64,000 bases of DNA from assembly GCF_001548395.1 (NCBI RefSeq), contig NZ_AP017367.1, positions 4,315,001-4,379,000 of the forward strand, in the 5' to 3' direction. This DNA comes from Leptolyngbya sp. O-77 (lineage in GTDB: Bacteria > Cyanobacteriota > Cyanobacteriia > Elainellales > Elainellaceae). Positions 63,166-64,000 of this stretch are shown here, piece after piece. A program made the translations under genes and the position numbers. The notes beneath the pieces are model-generated. The model had not been told where the DNA came from. It did not search any database and saw nothing but the letters and a program-made list of their open reading frames with translations. Each line of letters opens with the position of its first letter. Position 1 is the first letter of the stretch.

Positions 63166-64000
63166 ATGACTGATCCAAGCTACGTAACAATTGGCATGCG
63201 TCGAGAGAATGAAGATCGCAAGTTTGAGGCTAGAGTTCCACTAGTTCCGACTGACATACGCCGTTTGAAAGGGCAGTTGGGCGATTGCGTTCGGTTTATT
63301 GTGCAGCCAGCGCGACTGCGGACGTTCTCTGATGCTGAATTTGCGGCGGCGGGAGCCGTGATTCAGGAAGACCTATCCGAGGCAGAGATCATCTGTTGCG
63401 TCAAAGAGCTTTACCCAGAGCAACTGCTGGATGGCAAAACGTACCTGGTGTTTGCCCATGTAATCAAGGGGCAGCCCGACAATATGCCCCTGCTGCAACA
63501 ACTGCTCGATCGCCGCGTGACGCTGATCGACTATGAATGCATCACCGATGAAGAAGGGCGGCGGACGGTGTTTTTTGGGCGATCGGCTGGACAAACGGGG
63601 ATGTTTGAGACGCTGCGAGCCTTTGGACAGCGCTGTGTGGCGTTGGGCAAGCCCTGCGTGTTTGCAGACCTGAAGCCTGTGTATGAGTACGTAAACCTGT
63701 CTGAAGCGAAGGCGCATCTACAAATTCTGGGCGAGCGCCTGCAACAAGATCTGGCGCTGCTGGGCGTGACGGACTATCCGCTGGTGGTGGCGATCGCCGG
63801 ATTGGGCAACGTCGGTCAGGGCGCGATGGAGATTTTGCAACTGCTGTCGCCCCAAACAGTTTCGGCAGAGGCGTTGCCCGCGCTGTTTGCCTCTGGTCGC
63901 ACAGGGCTGTTTCAGTGCCCTCTGCAAAAGTCCGACACGCTCCGCAATGGGGACGGTCTTTTCGACAGTGCCGAGTATGCAACTTTTCCTGAGCGCTACA
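63166..64000 (+). CDS. Alanine dehydrogenase/LYS1-like protein, partial at window end
   Basis: The frame is open from ATG 63166 to the window edge (278 codons). The N-terminus VTIGMRRENEDRKFEARVPL matches AlaDh/PNT and fungal LYS1-type saccharopine dehydrogenases. A Rossmann motif appears at AIAGLGNVGQGAMEIL. The pairing with a PLP decarboxylase recalls carboxyspermidine-type and other reductase/decarboxylase pairs, but the product is unknown. The 3' end is outside the window. Confidence 0.75.
   Translation, partial: MTDPSYVTIGMRRENEDRKFEARVPLVPTDIRRLKGQLGDCVRFIVQPARLRTFSDAEFAAAGAVIQEDLSEAEIICCVKELYPEQLLDGKTYLVFAHVIKGQPDNMPLLQQLLDRRVTLIDYECITDEEGRRTVFFGRSAGQTGMFETLRAFGQRCVALGKPCVFADLKPVYEYVNLSEAKAHLQILGERLQQDLALLGVTDYPLVVAIAGLGNVGQGAMEILQLLSPQTVSAEALPALFASGRTGLFQCPLQKSDTLRNGDGLFDSAEYATFPERY

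Noticed and set aside
1..64000. Explaining all frameshifts as sequencing error
   Set aside because: About 35 other genes are intact and most lesions are concentrated in accessory genes (Res, HTH-AAA, IS4 transposase, MTase), including stop codons and a transposon insertion. It remains possible for single homopolymer sites such as lepB.

Overview
The window is chromosomal DNA of a cyanobacterium. The palindrome GCGATCGC (HIP1) and its core recur in most genes. Cyanobacterial families are common: ArgZ/AgrE arginine dihydrolase, cyanoglobin, an ethylene-binding/GAF sensor kinase, pentapeptide repeats, WD40 STAND ATPases, an orthocaspase-like protein, DUF4332 and heptamer STRR repeats. Codon use and gene content fit a filamentous Leptolyngbya-like organism, but that placement is inference.

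Layout. 1-6.5 kb: Crp-type regulator, a truncated GAF-kinase remnant, a triplicated-domain protein with a pentapeptide protein, ACT-domain protein, SNAT-like acetyltransferase, DUF4332. 6.5-9.5 kb: SpoIIM-like, multispan and RDD membrane proteins. 9.5-17.6 kb: glycogen-debranching-type glucosidase, two GT4 glycosyltransferases, sfsA. 17.6-17.9 kb: tRNA-Pro(TGG) and tRNA-His(GTG). 18-23.6 kb: metallophosphoesterase, cyanoglobin, a CsgG-like exported protein whose signal peptide is broken by a 13-bp tandem duplication, and cyanobacterial proteins of unknown function. 24-33.2 kb: ArgZ/AgrE, hydrolase, Tat-exported pseudo-orthocaspase, signal peptidase I, dihydroorotase, oxidoreductase. 33.3-40.4 kb: SH3 protein, DUF2779 nuclease, homoserine dehydrogenase, a MarR regulator with twin operators beside an Fe-S/SCP2 fusion protein, nucleoside deaminase. 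40.7-45.9 kb: a STAND-ATPase pair, the upstream member decayed. 46.2-47.0 kb: intact IS5-family element. 47.6-51.9 kb: ethylene-binding hybrid kinase plus a response-regulator kinase.

52-61.2 kb is an accessory island and the most unusual part. A decayed IS4-like element carries a 164-bp MITE with the same ends, flanked by an exact 10-bp target duplication. It abuts a 5'-truncated adenine/cytosine-N methyltransferase whose SAM-binding motif (DFF|CGSGTT) is interrupted by an intein with an embedded DUF559 nuclease. Then come a RAYT (REP-associated HUH transposase), DUF2283, an MNT/HEPN toxin-antitoxin pair, and a type-III-like Res subunit with three frameshifts and a HEPN-like C-terminal motif. 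Palindromic elements of the GTAG-plus-hairpin (REP/REPIN) type lie inside the reading frames of the methyltransferase, the RAYT itself and Res.

The window ends with a type-III PLP decarboxylase lacking the usual active-site Cys and the 5' part of an alanine-dehydrogenase/LYS1-like gene. Several frame lesions occur in homopolymers. Most cluster in accessory genes, so real decay seems likelier than random sequencing error, but raw reads would be needed to decide.
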